Part shown: positions 28,697 through 37,633 of the stretch, one piece after another
Numbering within the stretch: the stretch's first letter is position 1
Layout of the letters: every line of letters begins with the position of its first letter
From: Cryobacterium levicorallinum
GTDB taxonomy: Bacteria > Actinomycetota > Actinomycetes > Actinomycetales > Microbacteriaceae
DNA length: 64,000 nt
Assembly: GCF_004402405.1 (NCBI RefSeq)
Contig: NZ_SOFE01000014.1
Coordinates: 335,567 to 399,566, forward strand
Direction of reading: 5' to 3'
Notes under the pieces: model-generated
Databases searched by the model: none
What the model saw: the letters and a program-made list of their open reading frames with translations, nothing else
What the model was told of the DNA's origin: nothing
Position numbers and translations under genes: made by a program

Positions 28697-30304
28697 GTGA
28701 CAGAAGTAGTATCCGACACCCTGTATTCGGCGGACCGGGTGTCCAACGCGAATGGTTCCTCGGCGGGCTTGGTTTGCCTGGGGCTGTCGAAGAGCTACGG
28801 CGGAACATCCGTCCTAACTCAAGTGGATCTTTCCCTGACCCCCGGCAGTGTGCTCGGGCTGGTCGGGGAAAACGGAGCGGGAAAGTCGACGACTTCGTCC
28901 ATCATCGCGGGAATGGTGCGCCCCGACGGGGGCAGCATGACCATCGACGGAGAGATTTACGATCCACAGTCGCCTGCCGATGCCCTCAAGGCCGGGGTGG
29001 CGCTCATTCACCAGGAAATTCGGATGGTTTCCGAACTGTCGGTTGCCGAGAACATCTTCTTGGGTCGGCTCCCGATGCGGCGCGGCCGTGTCGACCGCAA
29101 GCTCATGAATGAAGAATCCCGCAGTATCCTCAAGCTTCTTGGCTCTGACACCGATCCCCGGCGTCAAGTAGCTGGCTTGTCGATAGCAGCCCAGCAAGAA
29201 ATCGAAATTGCGCGGGCGCTAACTCGCGAACCGCGATACATCATCTTTGACGAACCCTCTGCTTCCCTCGGCGAGTCCGAAACCGAGCGCGTGTTCGACC
29301 AAATTCGTATTTTGCGTGACCAGGGCGCTGGAATCGTCTATATCTCCCACCGGTTGGAAGAAATTCGCACCCTCGCGGATACCGTCGTGTGCCTGCGGGA
29401 CGGTAAGCGGGTAGCCGCGTGGGAAACGGGAGACGTTTCGAAAGAAGACATTGTTCGAGCAATGGTTGGCCGAGACTTTGTCTTTAGCCACCTCGCGCCC
29501 AAAGACGCCACCACTGAGGTTGCGCTCGAAGTGCGCGGGCTCGGTCGAACCGGCGTCTTTGAGGGAATTAACTTTGCGGTAAATCGTGGAGAAATTCTCG
29601 GGTTTTCGGGCCTCGTCGGCGCCGGTCGCACCGAGATGGTGCGAACGATCGCCGGAGCCGATCGACATGACGCCGGGGAGATCCTGGTTGACGGTACTGC
29701 CGTCAAGATCCGCGGACCGCGTTCAGCGATTAATGCCGGCATCGCTATGGTCCCGGAAGATCGCAAGGGTCAGGGTCTTAACCTGGACCGCACCGGCGCC
29801 GAAAACATTACCTTGCCCTGGGAGCCCAGCCTTACAACGGGTGGAATAATGACCGTTCGCACGGTCAACGCGACAGCGAATCTGCAACGGGAATTTCTCG
29901 ACATTAGAAGCAAGCTCGACATTCCGGTTGGTTCGCTGTCGGGGGGTAACCAGCAAAAGGTCCTCCTCGGAAAATGGCTCGTCACGCGACCGCGTGTGCT
30001 GATTCTCGACGAACCAACCCGCGGCGTAGATGTTGGCGCAAAAATGGCCATCTACAAGACGATTCGATCGTTGGCCGAACAGGGTGTTGCCATCATCGTC
30101 ATTTCTTCCGAACTCGAAGAAGTCCTCGGTCTCTCGCACCGTGTCCTCGTCATGTCCGGCGGAAGGCAACGCGGCATCCTCGACCGCGCCGACGCCACCC
30201 CGGAAGCCGTGATGGCGCTCGCGCTGATCACCGACTCGAGTGACGATGCCCAACCCTCGAACCAACCCGGCAGCTCGCCACAGGGAAGAAGTGAATCACA
30301 ATGA
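28697..30304 (+). CDS. Ribose-type ABC transporter ATPase (RbsA-like, two domains)
   Basis: A 535-residue protein with two fused nucleotide-binding domains. The first has Walker A GLVGENGAGKSTT and Walker B YIIFDEPSASL. The second has a degenerate Walker A (GLVGAGRTEMV), the signature LSGGNQQKVLLGKWL and Walker B VLILDEPTRGVD. This asymmetry is normal for CUT2 importers. The GTG at 28697 is preceded by GAGGTGG. The 3' end overlaps the permease gene by 4 bases. Confidence 0.93.
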   Translation: MTEVVSDTLYSADRVSNANGSSAGLVCLGLSKSYGGTSVLTQVDLSLTPGSVLGLVGENGAGKSTTSSIIAGMVRPDGGSMTIDGEIYDPQSPADALKAGVALIHQEIRMVSELSVAENIFLGRLPMRRGRVDRKLMNEESRSILKLLGSDTDPRRQVAGLSIAAQQEIEIARALTREPRYIIFDEPSASLGESETERVFDQIRILRDQGAGIVYISHRLEEIRTLADTVVCLRDGKRVAAWETGDVSKEDIVRAMVGRDFVFSHLAPKDATTEVALEVRGLGRTGVFEGINFAVNRGEILGFSGLVGAGRTEMVRTIAGADRHDAGEILVDGTAVKIRGPRSAINAGIAMVPEDRKGQGLNLDRTGAENITLPWEPSLTTGGIMTVRTVNATANLQREFLDIRSKLDIPVGSLSGGNQQKVLLGKWLVTRPRVLILDEPTRGVDVGAKMAIYKTIRSLAEQGVAIIVISSELEEVLGLSHRVLVMSGGRQRGILDRADATPEAVMALALITDSSDDAQPSNQPGSSPQGRSESQ

Positions 30305-31344
30305 CGCAAATCAATAACGAGCCCCGCACGTCCGGTGCGGTGGACAGTGCCGCCGCTGCGCCCTCCGACCTCGGCACCGGGTCGTGGAAGTCAACCGCCG
30401 GAAGCAAGATGGCGTCGGTTATGGGCAGTGTTCCGGGCCCCCTTATCGGCCTGATCATCATCTTCATTGCGCTGTCATTTCTTTCCCCGTTCTTTCTCAC
30501 ACCGCGCAACCTGCTCAATATTCTGAGCCAGGTTTCAGCAATCGGCGTGATGTCGGTTGGTGCTGTCCTGATTATTATCATCGGGGGCATCGATCTCTCC
30601 GTCGGCTCGGTGGTGGCTTTGAGCTCCATGTCGATGGCGTGGCTATTCCGAGTTGCCGAGCTCCCCTTTGAAATTGCCCTCGTCGGCGGACTGGTTGTCG
30701 GCGCATTGATCGGATTGATCAATGGTCTTCTGACTGCATATGGAAAGCTTCAGCCGTTCATCGCCACACTCGCAACGATGTCTGCGGCTGCGGGCCTCGC
30801 CCTCTTCCTCACGAATGGAAACCCGGTCAACGGGTTCCCGCAGTGGTTCTTGGCGATTACCTCAACCAGTTTCATCGGCATCCCGATTCAGGGAATTGTC
30901 CTTATTCTGATCTTTGCCATTACGGCATTCTGGCTCCGGTATCGGCCGAGCGGTCGAGCGCTTTACGCCATTGGTGGAAATGAAGAGGTAGCACGACTTT
31001 CGGGCCTGCCGATCCGACGGGCCAAAATAGCCGTTTACGTGATTGCCGGGATTCTCGCGGCGATTGCTGGCCTCCTCGTTACATCGCGGCTCGACTCCGC
31101 CCAGCCGACCGCTGGAGTCGCCGATCTGCTTAATGTGATCGCCGTCGTGGTAATCGGCGGGGCGAGCCTGTCTGGCGGCTCCGGGAGCATGCTCGGCACT
31201 TTCGTCGGCCTCCTGATCATCGGAGTGCTCAACAACGGGATGTCGCTTCTCAATGTCTCCCCCAACCTCCAGCCCGTTGTCGTCGGCTTCGTCATCGTTG
31301 CCGCAGTCATGACGGATCGACGCACTAGCCGGAAGAAATCATGA
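30301..31344 (+). CDS. Ribose-type ABC transporter permease (RbsC-like)
   Basis: A 347-residue permease with eight to ten hydrophobic segments and the CUT2 features IGVMSVGAVLIIIIGGIDLSVGS and AIGGNEEVARLSGLPIRR. It forms the membrane channel of the importer with the neighbouring ATPase and binding protein. It overlaps both neighbours by 4 bases. Confidence 0.92.
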   Translation: MTQINNEPRTSGAVDSAAAAPSDLGTGSWKSTAGSKMASVMGSVPGPLIGLIIIFIALSFLSPFFLTPRNLLNILSQVSAIGVMSVGAVLIIIIGGIDLSVGSVVALSSMSMAWLFRVAELPFEIALVGGLVVGALIGLINGLLTAYGKLQPFIATLATMSAAAGLALFLTNGNPVNGFPQWFLAITSTSFIGIPIQGIVLILIFAITAFWLRYRPSGRALYAIGGNEEVARLSGLPIRRAKIAVYVIAGILAAIAGLLVTSRLDSAQPTAGVADLLNVIAVVVIGGASLSGGSGSMLGTFVGLLIIGVLNNGMSLLNVSPNLQPVVVGFVIVAAVMTDRRTSRKKS

Positions 31345-32786
31345 CTTCATTCTTAGACATCTCGGATCCCACTGATCTAGACAGCTTGCGTCTGGTTATT
31401 GCCGCTGCTCCCGGCGCGGACGAACTGGTACCGCTGGGGCTGCGGCTTCTGGACATCTCGCCGCTTGCCACCGACAGAATTAGCGAGGTGGTCGGCGAGG
31501 AACTGCGCCTGGCCGGTCGGGTGAGCGCCGGGGCCAAGGTTATTATCCTGGTGGACTCGACGACGATCCTGCGTGATGGCGAAGACTTGAAAGCAAAAAT
31601 CGCCGACCTTCTCGTCGAAAACTTCAGTGTGGAAACCTACGTTCTCGGCGATGACGCTCATCTGCTGGCCAACGAGGCGTCGCTGGATCTGGCCACCGAG
31701 GCGGTCCGTTCCGCGGAGTGTGTTGTCACCATCGGCGGCGGCACGATCACCGACATCGGCAAGGTGGCCACAAATCGAAACGGCGACATCCCCCTCGTCG
31801 TCGTGCAGACGGCCGCGTCGGTAGACGGCTTCACGGACAACGTGTCCGTCATTCTCAAGAACGGCGTCAAGCGCACGGTCCCGTCCCGATGGCCCAACGC
31901 TGTTCTTGCCGACACGGTGACGATCGCGGGCGCTCCTCGGGCAATGAACACGGCCGGTTTCGGCGAAGTTCTGTCGCTTTACACGGCCCCGGCCGATTGG
32001 TACCTCGCCTCCCTCTTCGGTCTGGATTCGACCTTTCACGAAACGCCCCGCGACCTATTGCTGGCATTTGCGGGTGACGTCAGCGAGTGGGGAAACGGTC
32101 TTTCGGATGGCGACAGCGCCTCGGTCGAGCAACTCACCCGAGTCTTGGCCATTCGGGGAATCGGCACCGGCGTTGCCGGCACGACCGCGTGCCTGTCCGG
32201 GGTTGAGCACGTCATCAGTCACATGCTCGACATGTACTCGGGATCGCACCACCTGCCCATCGGTCTTCACGGCGCGCAAGTGGGGGTGGCTTCCCTCATC
32301 GGAGCGGCCGCCTGGCAGCTTCTGTTCGAGCGCCTCGGCGAGGGCGCACCGGCGCTGGACTTCCCCACCGATGATGAGCTCGAGCTACGCGTGCGCTCCG
32401 CGTTCGACTGGTGCGACCCGACGGGGGAAAAGGGCGCCGAGTGCTGGGCGGGTTACAGTGCGAAGCTCGCGGATTGGCGCGAGAACAAGCCTCGCGCGCT
32501 AGCGGTCCTGCAGGACTGGAAAGACTACGAGCCGGTATTCTCGGGATCGCTGCCGACGCCGGACACGCTCTCCAGCGGACTTCGCATCGCCGGGGCGCCC
32601 TCCCAGCCGGCACAGCTCGGCGAGTGGGTCACCGCCGATGTCTGGAAATGGGCCGTACTCAACTGCCTCTTCATGCGAGACCGTTTCACGGTCGTCGATC
32701 TGCTCTTCTTTTACGGCTGGTGGACCGCCGAAGATGTTGACCTTGTCATTGCTCGGGCCGCCAGCGCATCTGTAGCGGAAGGCTGA
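31341..32786 (+). CDS. sn-glycerol-1-phosphate dehydrogenase-like (AraM-like) protein
   Basis: A 481-residue member of the iron-containing alcohol dehydrogenase / G1P dehydrogenase family. Visible are the nucleotide loop GGGTITDIGKVATN, the PTAASVDGFTDNVS-like segment (TAASVDGFTDNVS), and candidate metal ligands in SGVEHVISHMLDMY and LPIGLHGAQVGV. In Bacillus subtilis the homologue AraM reduces dihydroxyacetone phosphate to G1P and is encoded in the arabinose operon beside AraL. Here it sits between an RbsC-like permease and an FGGY kinase, with an AraL-like phosphatase two genes on. It is longer than AraM by roughly 80-90 residues, mostly C-terminal. It may act on another phosphorylated or free polyol. 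Confidence 0.82.
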   Translation: MTSFLDISDPTDLDSLRLVIAAAPGADELVPLGLRLLDISPLATDRISEVVGEELRLAGRVSAGAKVIILVDSTTILRDGEDLKAKIADLLVENFSVETYVLGDDAHLLANEASLDLATEAVRSAECVVTIGGGTITDIGKVATNRNGDIPLVVVQTAASVDGFTDNVSVILKNGVKRTVPSRWPNAVLADTVTIAGAPRAMNTAGFGEVLSLYTAPADWYLASLFGLDSTFHETPRDLLLAFAGDVSEWGNGLSDGDSASVEQLTRVLAIRGIGTGVAGTTACLSGVEHVISHMLDMYSGSHHLPIGLHGAQVGVASLIGAAAWQLLFERLGEGAPALDFPTDDELELRVRSAFDWCDPTGEKGAECWAGYSAKLADWRENKPRALAVLQDWKDYEPVFSGSLPTPDTLSSGLRIAGAPSQPAQLGEWVTADVWKWAVLNCLFMRDRFTVVDLLFFYGWWTAEDVDLVIARAASASVAEG

Positions 32787-34297
32787 TGACCCAAGATGTT
32801 GTGGTGTCCGTAGATTGCTCGACCACGGGCGTCAAGAGTGTGGTGTGGGATTCGCAGGGACGGCTCGTCGGTGAGGGCCGGTCGTCCTTAGATCTGAGTA
32901 TTCCGTCCATCGGTTACGGCGAACAAGACCCGCGTCAATGGTGGAGTGCCATGTGTATTGCCGTCACCGAGGCGGTGCGAAACGTGGACGCGCATCGGAT
33001 CGCATCAATTTGTGTCACCCACCAGCGCGAAACGTTTGTCTGTTTGGATGGCTTCGGAGAGCCTATTCGCCCCGCCATGCTGTGGTTGGACGCCCGGGCA
33101 ACCTACGAAGTAGAGACCGCAGGCACCAAACGCGTGCACGACATCACGGGTAAACCACCGAACACAACGCCCGCGTTCTATAAGCTGCTCTGGCTCCAGT
33201 CGCACGAGCCAGAAACGCTGCGCCAGACCAAACACGTCGTCGACGTGCACGGATACCTCGTCCATAAGATGACGGATCAATGGCTCACATCCGTGGCCAG
33301 CGCCGACCCTCTCGGGCTGGTGAACCTGAACACGGCGGACTACGACGATGAGTTGGTGAGAGAAGCGGGACTTCACCGAGACCAGCTCAGCACCCTGGTT
33401 CCGCCGGGAATGGTCTTGGGCGAACTGAGCGCGGCGGCGGGATCTGCGCTCGGTCTCCCGGAAGGCCTGCGCGTGATATCGGGCGCCGGCGACGGACAAG
33501 CCGCCGGACTGGGTGCGGGCATCACCGAACCCGGTAGGGCCTACCTCAATCTCGGCACCGGGTTGGTAGCGGGCACCTACAGCGACACCTATTCACCGAA
33601 TTCCGCCTACCGTGCGCTCACCGGGTCTATTCCGGACACCTTCACGTTCGAATCCTTTATTGGTGCCGGAACCTACATGATCAACTGGTTCATTGACACA
33701 TTCGTCGAGAAATCTCCAGACGTCCACGAACCCGCTGGCACCATTGAGAAGCGCCTGGAGCTAGAGGCTGCGCACATCGCTCCGGGGTGCAACGGTCTGC
33801 TCGTGGTCCCTTACTGGAACGGGGCACTGACCCCGTACTGGGACCACAACGCACGCGGAATAATCCTCGGCCTGACCGGCATCCACAGTCGAGCGCACAT
33901 TTATCGCGCGGTACTGGAGGGTCTGGCTTATGAACTTCGCCTCTGTTTCGATCGAGTTGAACTTGGTCTGTCGGAACCGATCTCACTCGTTGTAGCCATG
34001 GGAGGCGGCACCCAAAGCGCGTTGTGGTGTCAGATCCTCGCCGACGTACTGCGGCGCCCCATTCTCATCTCGGGACAGCAGGAGAGCACGTGCCTGGGCG
34101 CGGGAATGCTGGCGGCGGCCGGAGCTGGGATCTATCCCACAGTGCGGGAGGCCAGCTCTGCAATGACCTCCTTCGGTAAACGGTTCGACCCCAATGAAGA
34201 CCTGGCGGAGACCTACGACCGATTCTTCGCGGTTTATCAAGAAATTTACCCATCAGTGCGCCCCGTTTTTTCTGCCCTCAAGAAAGCCCTGACATGA
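32786..34297 (+). CDS. FGGY-family carbohydrate kinase (xylulokinase-like)
   Basis: A 503-residue two-domain sugar kinase. The phosphate loop VSVDCSTTGVKSVVWD starts the N-domain, and VVAMGGGTQSALWCQILADVLRRPI gives the second-domain signature. FGGY kinases phosphorylate ketoses or polyols such as xylulose, ribulose, erythritol or glycerol. The start shares a base with the AraM-like stop (TGATG), and the end overlaps the HAD gene by 4 bases. One of three divergent FGGY paralogues in the island; the substrate cannot be fixed from sequence. Confidence 0.88.
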   Translation: MTQDVVVSVDCSTTGVKSVVWDSQGRLVGEGRSSLDLSIPSIGYGEQDPRQWWSAMCIAVTEAVRNVDAHRIASICVTHQRETFVCLDGFGEPIRPAMLWLDARATYEVETAGTKRVHDITGKPPNTTPAFYKLLWLQSHEPETLRQTKHVVDVHGYLVHKMTDQWLTSVASADPLGLVNLNTADYDDELVREAGLHRDQLSTLVPPGMVLGELSAAAGSALGLPEGLRVISGAGDGQAAGLGAGITEPGRAYLNLGTGLVAGTYSDTYSPNSAYRALTGSIPDTFTFESFIGAGTYMINWFIDTFVEKSPDVHEPAGTIEKRLELEAAHIAPGCNGLLVVPYWNGALTPYWDHNARGIILGLTGIHSRAHIYRAVLEGLAYELRLCFDRVELGLSEPISLVVAMGGGTQSALWCQILADVLRRPILISGQQESTCLGAGMLAAAGAGIYPTVREASSAMTSFGKRFDPNEDLAETYDRFFAVYQEIYPSVRPVFSALKKALT

Positions 34298-35163
34298 TCA
34301 CATCGACACACGCCAGCGTCGAATCTCTGCGAACTTCTCCCCTTCGTATCTACCCGGCTTACGTCTTCGACCTCGACGGCACCATTTACCTCGGCGATAA
34401 ATTGCTCCCCGGTGCTCGGCGACTGATCGAATACCTGCAGGAACGCGGGAGCCGGACGGTTTTCCTGTCGAACAACCCCACGCTCGACCCGGGAATGTAC
34501 GTGGAAAAGTTCGAGCGTCTGGGCCTGCAGATTAACGAATCAGACGTGGTCAATTCTGTGGTGAGTATTGTGGCCTGGCTGCAGCGGGAGCATCCGGGCG
34601 CCGTGGTATTTCCGATCGCGGAAGCACCCCTGATTCGGGCCCTCGGGAACGCCGGAATTCGCATGTCCGAAGATCCCCAAGAGATCGACATCGTCATCGC
34701 CAGCTACGACCGCACGTTCGATTACCGAAAGCTTCAGATCGCTTTCGACGCCATTTGGCAATTCGGTCGCGCCATCTTGGTCACGACCAATCCCGATCGA
34801 TTCTGCCCATTCCCCGGCGGCCGCGGCCAGCCCGATGCGGCGGCCATTGTCGCAGCGATCGAGGCGTGCACGGGCGTCAAGAGTCAGGCCAATGCGGGCA
34901 AACCGGATCAGATCATGATCGACACCGTGATCGAAGCGCTCAAAATGGATGTCCGTGACTGCATCATGGTCGGCGACCGTCTGTACACGGATATTCAAAT
35001 GGCTCTCAACGCGGTCATGGATTCCGCCCTCGTGCTCACCGGCGACAGTTCAATCGCCATGGTGGAAGAGCGTGAGAGCGATCAGCGACCATCCTTTGTG
35101 CTCGACCGGGTCGATCATTTGATTCCGACCCAGCTTCGAGACGAACTCGGTTGGAATATCTAG
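34294..35163 (+). CDS. HAD-IIA sugar phosphatase (AraL/NagD-like)
   Basis: A 289-residue HAD phosphatase of subclass IIA. Motif I is VFDLDGTIYLGD, motif II is FLSNNPT, the motif III lysine is in NAGKPDQIM, and motif IV is IMVGDRLYTDI. Such enzymes remove phosphate from small sugar phosphates, glycerol phosphate or phosphoglycolate. It is the last gene of the SorC-controlled operon. Together with AraM-like and FGGY proteins it recalls the araBLM gene set of Bacillus, where AraL limits sugar-phosphate build-up. Confidence 0.88.
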   Translation: MITSTHASVESLRTSPLRIYPAYVFDLDGTIYLGDKLLPGARRLIEYLQERGSRTVFLSNNPTLDPGMYVEKFERLGLQINESDVVNSVVSIVAWLQREHPGAVVFPIAEAPLIRALGNAGIRMSEDPQEIDIVIASYDRTFDYRKLQIAFDAIWQFGRAILVTTNPDRFCPFPGGRGQPDAAAIVAAIEACTGVKSQANAGKPDQIMIDTVIEALKMDVRDCIMVGDRLYTDIQMALNAVMDSALVLTGDSSIAMVEERESDQRPSFVLDRVDHLIPTQLRDELGWNI

Positions 35164-35171
35164 CGGTCGCC

Positions 35172-35201
35172 TTGCGTCGCCAACATAGACCCGCGTAGAA
35201 T
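35172..35201 (+). promoter_or_regulatory. Candidate promoter for the dehydrogenase operon
   Basis: TTGCGT (35172-35177) and TAGAAT (35196-35201) are 18 bases apart, 79 bases before the E1 alpha start. A very AT-rich patch (35218-35228) follows. Confidence 0.45.
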
Positions 35202-35239
35202 AGTCAATCACAGGCAGTATATATATTCAGGCTCTCTGG

Positions 35240-35264
35240 ATGTTGAGTCCAACGCAGGCGTTGG
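35240..35264. promoter_or_regulatory. Composite operator-like palindrome
   Basis: ATGTTG (35240-35245), a half of the 27533 palindrome, is followed by a perfect palindrome with arms CCAACGC and GCGTTGG (35249-35264). The site lies between the candidate promoter and the E1 alpha start, a repressor position. It may let the same SorC-type regulator control the second operon. Confidence 0.4.
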
Positions 35265-35279
35265 TGAAAGGCGGTTCCG

Positions 35280-36263
35280 ATGGCAGATTTGTCACGCGAT
35301 ACTCTGCTCGAGATGCAGAGGCGCATGTTGCGGATTCGAGCGTTCGATGAGCGAGCCTCGAAGATGGTCAAGCGCGGTCACATCCCCGGCACGGTGCACA
35401 CCAGCATTGGTCAAGAAGCTCAGGTCGTCGGGGCGACTATGGCCCTCGGCGACGGTGACTACATGTCCGGGAACCACCGCAGCCACGGCCACCCGATCGG
35501 CAAAGGCTCACCGCTGGGTCCGCTAATGGCCGAACTCGTCGGCAAGGCAACCGGAGTCTGCAAGGGCAAGGGCGGCTCCCTTCACCTGGCCGACTTCGCC
35601 GTGGGAAGCCTCGGCGAGTCGGGAATCGTCGGTTCCTCGATTCCTATCGCCACCGGCGCAGCGCTGTCGTCGAAAGTCTTGAACAACGGCAAGGTTGCTC
35701 TCGCGTTCTTCGGAGATGGGGCAGCCAACCAGGGCGTCCTCTACGAGTCGATGAACCTCGCTGGCGTATGGAAGCTTCCCATGATCTTCCTATGCGAGAA
35801 CAACCAGTATGCGCTGAGCACTCCCGCGCACACGGTTACGTCCGGCGTCATCGCCGAGCGTGCGGCCGGCTTCGGAATGCCGGGTATCCGGGTCGAAAAT
35901 GGCCAGGACATCCTCGCCGTGTATGAAGCAGTGAGCGCAGCGGTCGATCGCGCTCGTGCTGGCGAGGGCCCCTCGCTCGTTGAAGTTGTGACCTACCGCT
36001 ACAACGAGCACTCCGAAGGCCTTCGTCTCAAGACGGACTACCGGGACGCCGACGAGCGCGCCGCCTGGCTCAGCAAAGATCCCATCGTTATGTTCCGCGA
36101 GTACCTTGAGGGCCAGGGATTCGATCCGGCACAGCTGGACGAACTCGAAGCCGATGTTCTCGCCGAGGTGGATGCTGCCGTCGAGTTCACCAACCAAAGT
36201 CCTTACCCCGATCCGTCAGTAGCCTTTGACGATCTCTATACCGACAAGGAGGTAGCGGCATGA
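35280..36263 (+). CDS. TPP-dependent dehydrogenase E1 alpha (acetoin dehydrogenase-like)
   Basis: A 327-residue E1 alpha subunit. The thiamine-diphosphate motif runs from GDG (145-147) to NN (174-175), with GDGAANQGVLYESMNLA between. Length and layout match AcoA of acetoin dehydrogenase and the alpha subunits of pyruvate or branched-chain dehydrogenases. It binds ThDP with the E1 beta product and decarboxylates a 2-oxoacid, or cleaves an acyloin, passing the acyl group to a lipoyl arm. GAAAGG lies 8 bases before the ATG. It overlaps E1 beta by 4 bases. Substrate is unresolved. Confidence 0.88.
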   Translation: MADLSRDTLLEMQRRMLRIRAFDERASKMVKRGHIPGTVHTSIGQEAQVVGATMALGDGDYMSGNHRSHGHPIGKGSPLGPLMAELVGKATGVCKGKGGSLHLADFAVGSLGESGIVGSSIPIATGAALSSKVLNNGKVALAFFGDGAANQGVLYESMNLAGVWKLPMIFLCENNQYALSTPAHTVTSGVIAERAAGFGMPGIRVENGQDILAVYEAVSAAVDRARAGEGPSLVEVVTYRYNEHSEGLRLKTDYRDADERAAWLSKDPIVMFREYLEGQGFDPAQLDELEADVLAEVDAAVEFTNQSPYPDPSVAFDDLYTDKEVAA

Positions 36264-37291
36264 GTGTAATGAGTTACTTGGGCGCCATCGGCGCCGCACA
36301 ACGCGAAGCCATGGACGCTGATGAACGCGTCGTCATTATCGGCGAGGATGTCGAAGCAAACGTTTACGGCACCACCGGTGGCGGAAAGTCCCGCAGCGAC
36401 AAGGGTGACTTCCTACAGATGTACGGAAAGAACCGGATCCGAAACACTCCAATTTCGGAAGAGGGAATTGTTGGCGCCGCCGCGGGCGCCGCTATGACCG
36501 GCCTGCGGCCAATCGTTGACCTCTCCTATTCCAGCTTCCTGTACATGGCCATGGACCAGTTCGTCAATCAGGTGGCCAAGAACCGGTACATGTTTGGTGG
36601 ACAGGCTTCTATGCCGGTCGTCTTTCGCTCCGCCATGTTCTATGGCATGAATACGGGAGCTCACCATTCTGACCGCCCGTACCCGATGTTCATGAACGTG
36701 CCAGGGTTGAAGATCATCGCGCCGTCGAGCCCGTCAGATGCCAAGGGACTGCTTCGCGCCGCAATCGATTCCGACGACCCGGTGCTTACCTTCGAGGCCT
36801 GTCTCTTGTGGGGAACGAAGGAAGAGGTCGACGACAACGAATTCTGGATACCCCTCGGTGTCGCTCGCACTGTGCGTGAAGGTACCGACGTGACCGTGGT
36901 CGCCATTTCAGGTTCCGTTCCGGAGGCAATTCTTGCAGCAGAGGATCTTGCCGCCGAAGGCGTTTCGGTGGAAATTATCGACCCGCGCACGCTTGTTCCC
37001 CTCGATCGGGACGCCATAGTCCGTTCGGTGGTAAAAACTGGTCGCCTCGTCGTTGCCGAGCCCGCCCACCGCACGTGTGGTGCCGCCGCTGAGATCAGCG
37101 CCATCGTGGCTGAGGACGCGTTCGACGCCCTTCGAGCGCCGATCGTTCGCGTTACGGCTCCCGACATGCAGATACCGTTCAGCCCGTCGTTGGAGAGCCA
37201 GATGTATCCGACACGACTGACCATCGCCGCCGCGATTCGTCGTGTTCTCGATCTGGAACCTGCACTTACATCAGCGTCAATCATCCGCTGA
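36260..37291 (+). CDS. TPP-dependent dehydrogenase E1 beta (acetoin dehydrogenase-like)
   Basis: A 343-residue E1 beta (transketolase-like) subunit. Typical elements are VIIGEDVEA, TPISEEGIVGAAAGAAMTG, and the C-domain sequence EIIDPRTLVPLD. It forms the alpha2beta2 E1 with the upstream gene. A 37-base gap leads to the lipoyl-domain gene. No E3 (dihydrolipoamide dehydrogenase) gene is in the window, so the complex would use one encoded elsewhere. Confidence 0.9.
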   Translation: MSVMSYLGAIGAAQREAMDADERVVIIGEDVEANVYGTTGGGKSRSDKGDFLQMYGKNRIRNTPISEEGIVGAAAGAAMTGLRPIVDLSYSSFLYMAMDQFVNQVAKNRYMFGGQASMPVVFRSAMFYGMNTGAHHSDRPYPMFMNVPGLKIIAPSSPSDAKGLLRAAIDSDDPVLTFEACLLWGTKEEVDDNEFWIPLGVARTVREGTDVTVVAISGSVPEAILAAEDLAAEGVSVEIIDPRTLVPLDRDAIVRSVVKTGRLVVAEPAHRTCGAAAEISAIVAEDAFDALRAPIVRVTAPDMQIPFSPSLESQMYPTRLTIAAAIRRVLDLEPALTSASIIR

Positions 37292-37328
37292 TTTACCGCA
37301 CGAGCGCTTAAGAAAAGAAGGAAATCGC

Positions 37329-37571
37329 ATGGCTAGAGTGGATGTTCTGTTGCCCCAGTGGGGCATGGGAATGAGTGAAGGCACCATCGTTGAGTGGCTC
37401 AAGAAGGTGGGAGACAAGGTTCAAGAGGACGAGCCTCTCGCGGACATCGAGTCGGAAAAAGTCGAAGAATCTCTCGAGTCGCCGGCTACTGGAACGCTCA
37501 TCGAAATCCTCATGGCGGAGGGTGAGACCGTTCCGGTTCGCACCGTTATCGCGGTCATCGAGACGGACTAA
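37329..37571 (+). CDS. Stand-alone lipoyl-domain protein
   Basis: An 80-residue protein that is only a lipoyl domain. The attachment lysine is Lys44 in DIESEKVEESLESP, and LPQWGMGMSEGTIVEWL is the usual first hairpin. In normal E2 proteins this domain is fused to a binding domain and an acyltransferase core; here the core is separate at 41797. The ATG at 37329 follows GAAGGAAA. It would carry acyl groups between E1 and the detached E2 core. The GCV-H family is less likely because E1 genes adjoin. Confidence 0.9.
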   Translation: MARVDVLLPQWGMGMSEGTIVEWLKKVGDKVQEDEPLADIESEKVEESLESPATGTLIEILMAEGETVPVRTVIAVIETD

Positions 37572-37633
37572 CCATGGCGGGCGGGCGGGGTGCGCAGTCA
37601 GGCCAACTTTCTACGAAAGACAGCAAGGAACTC

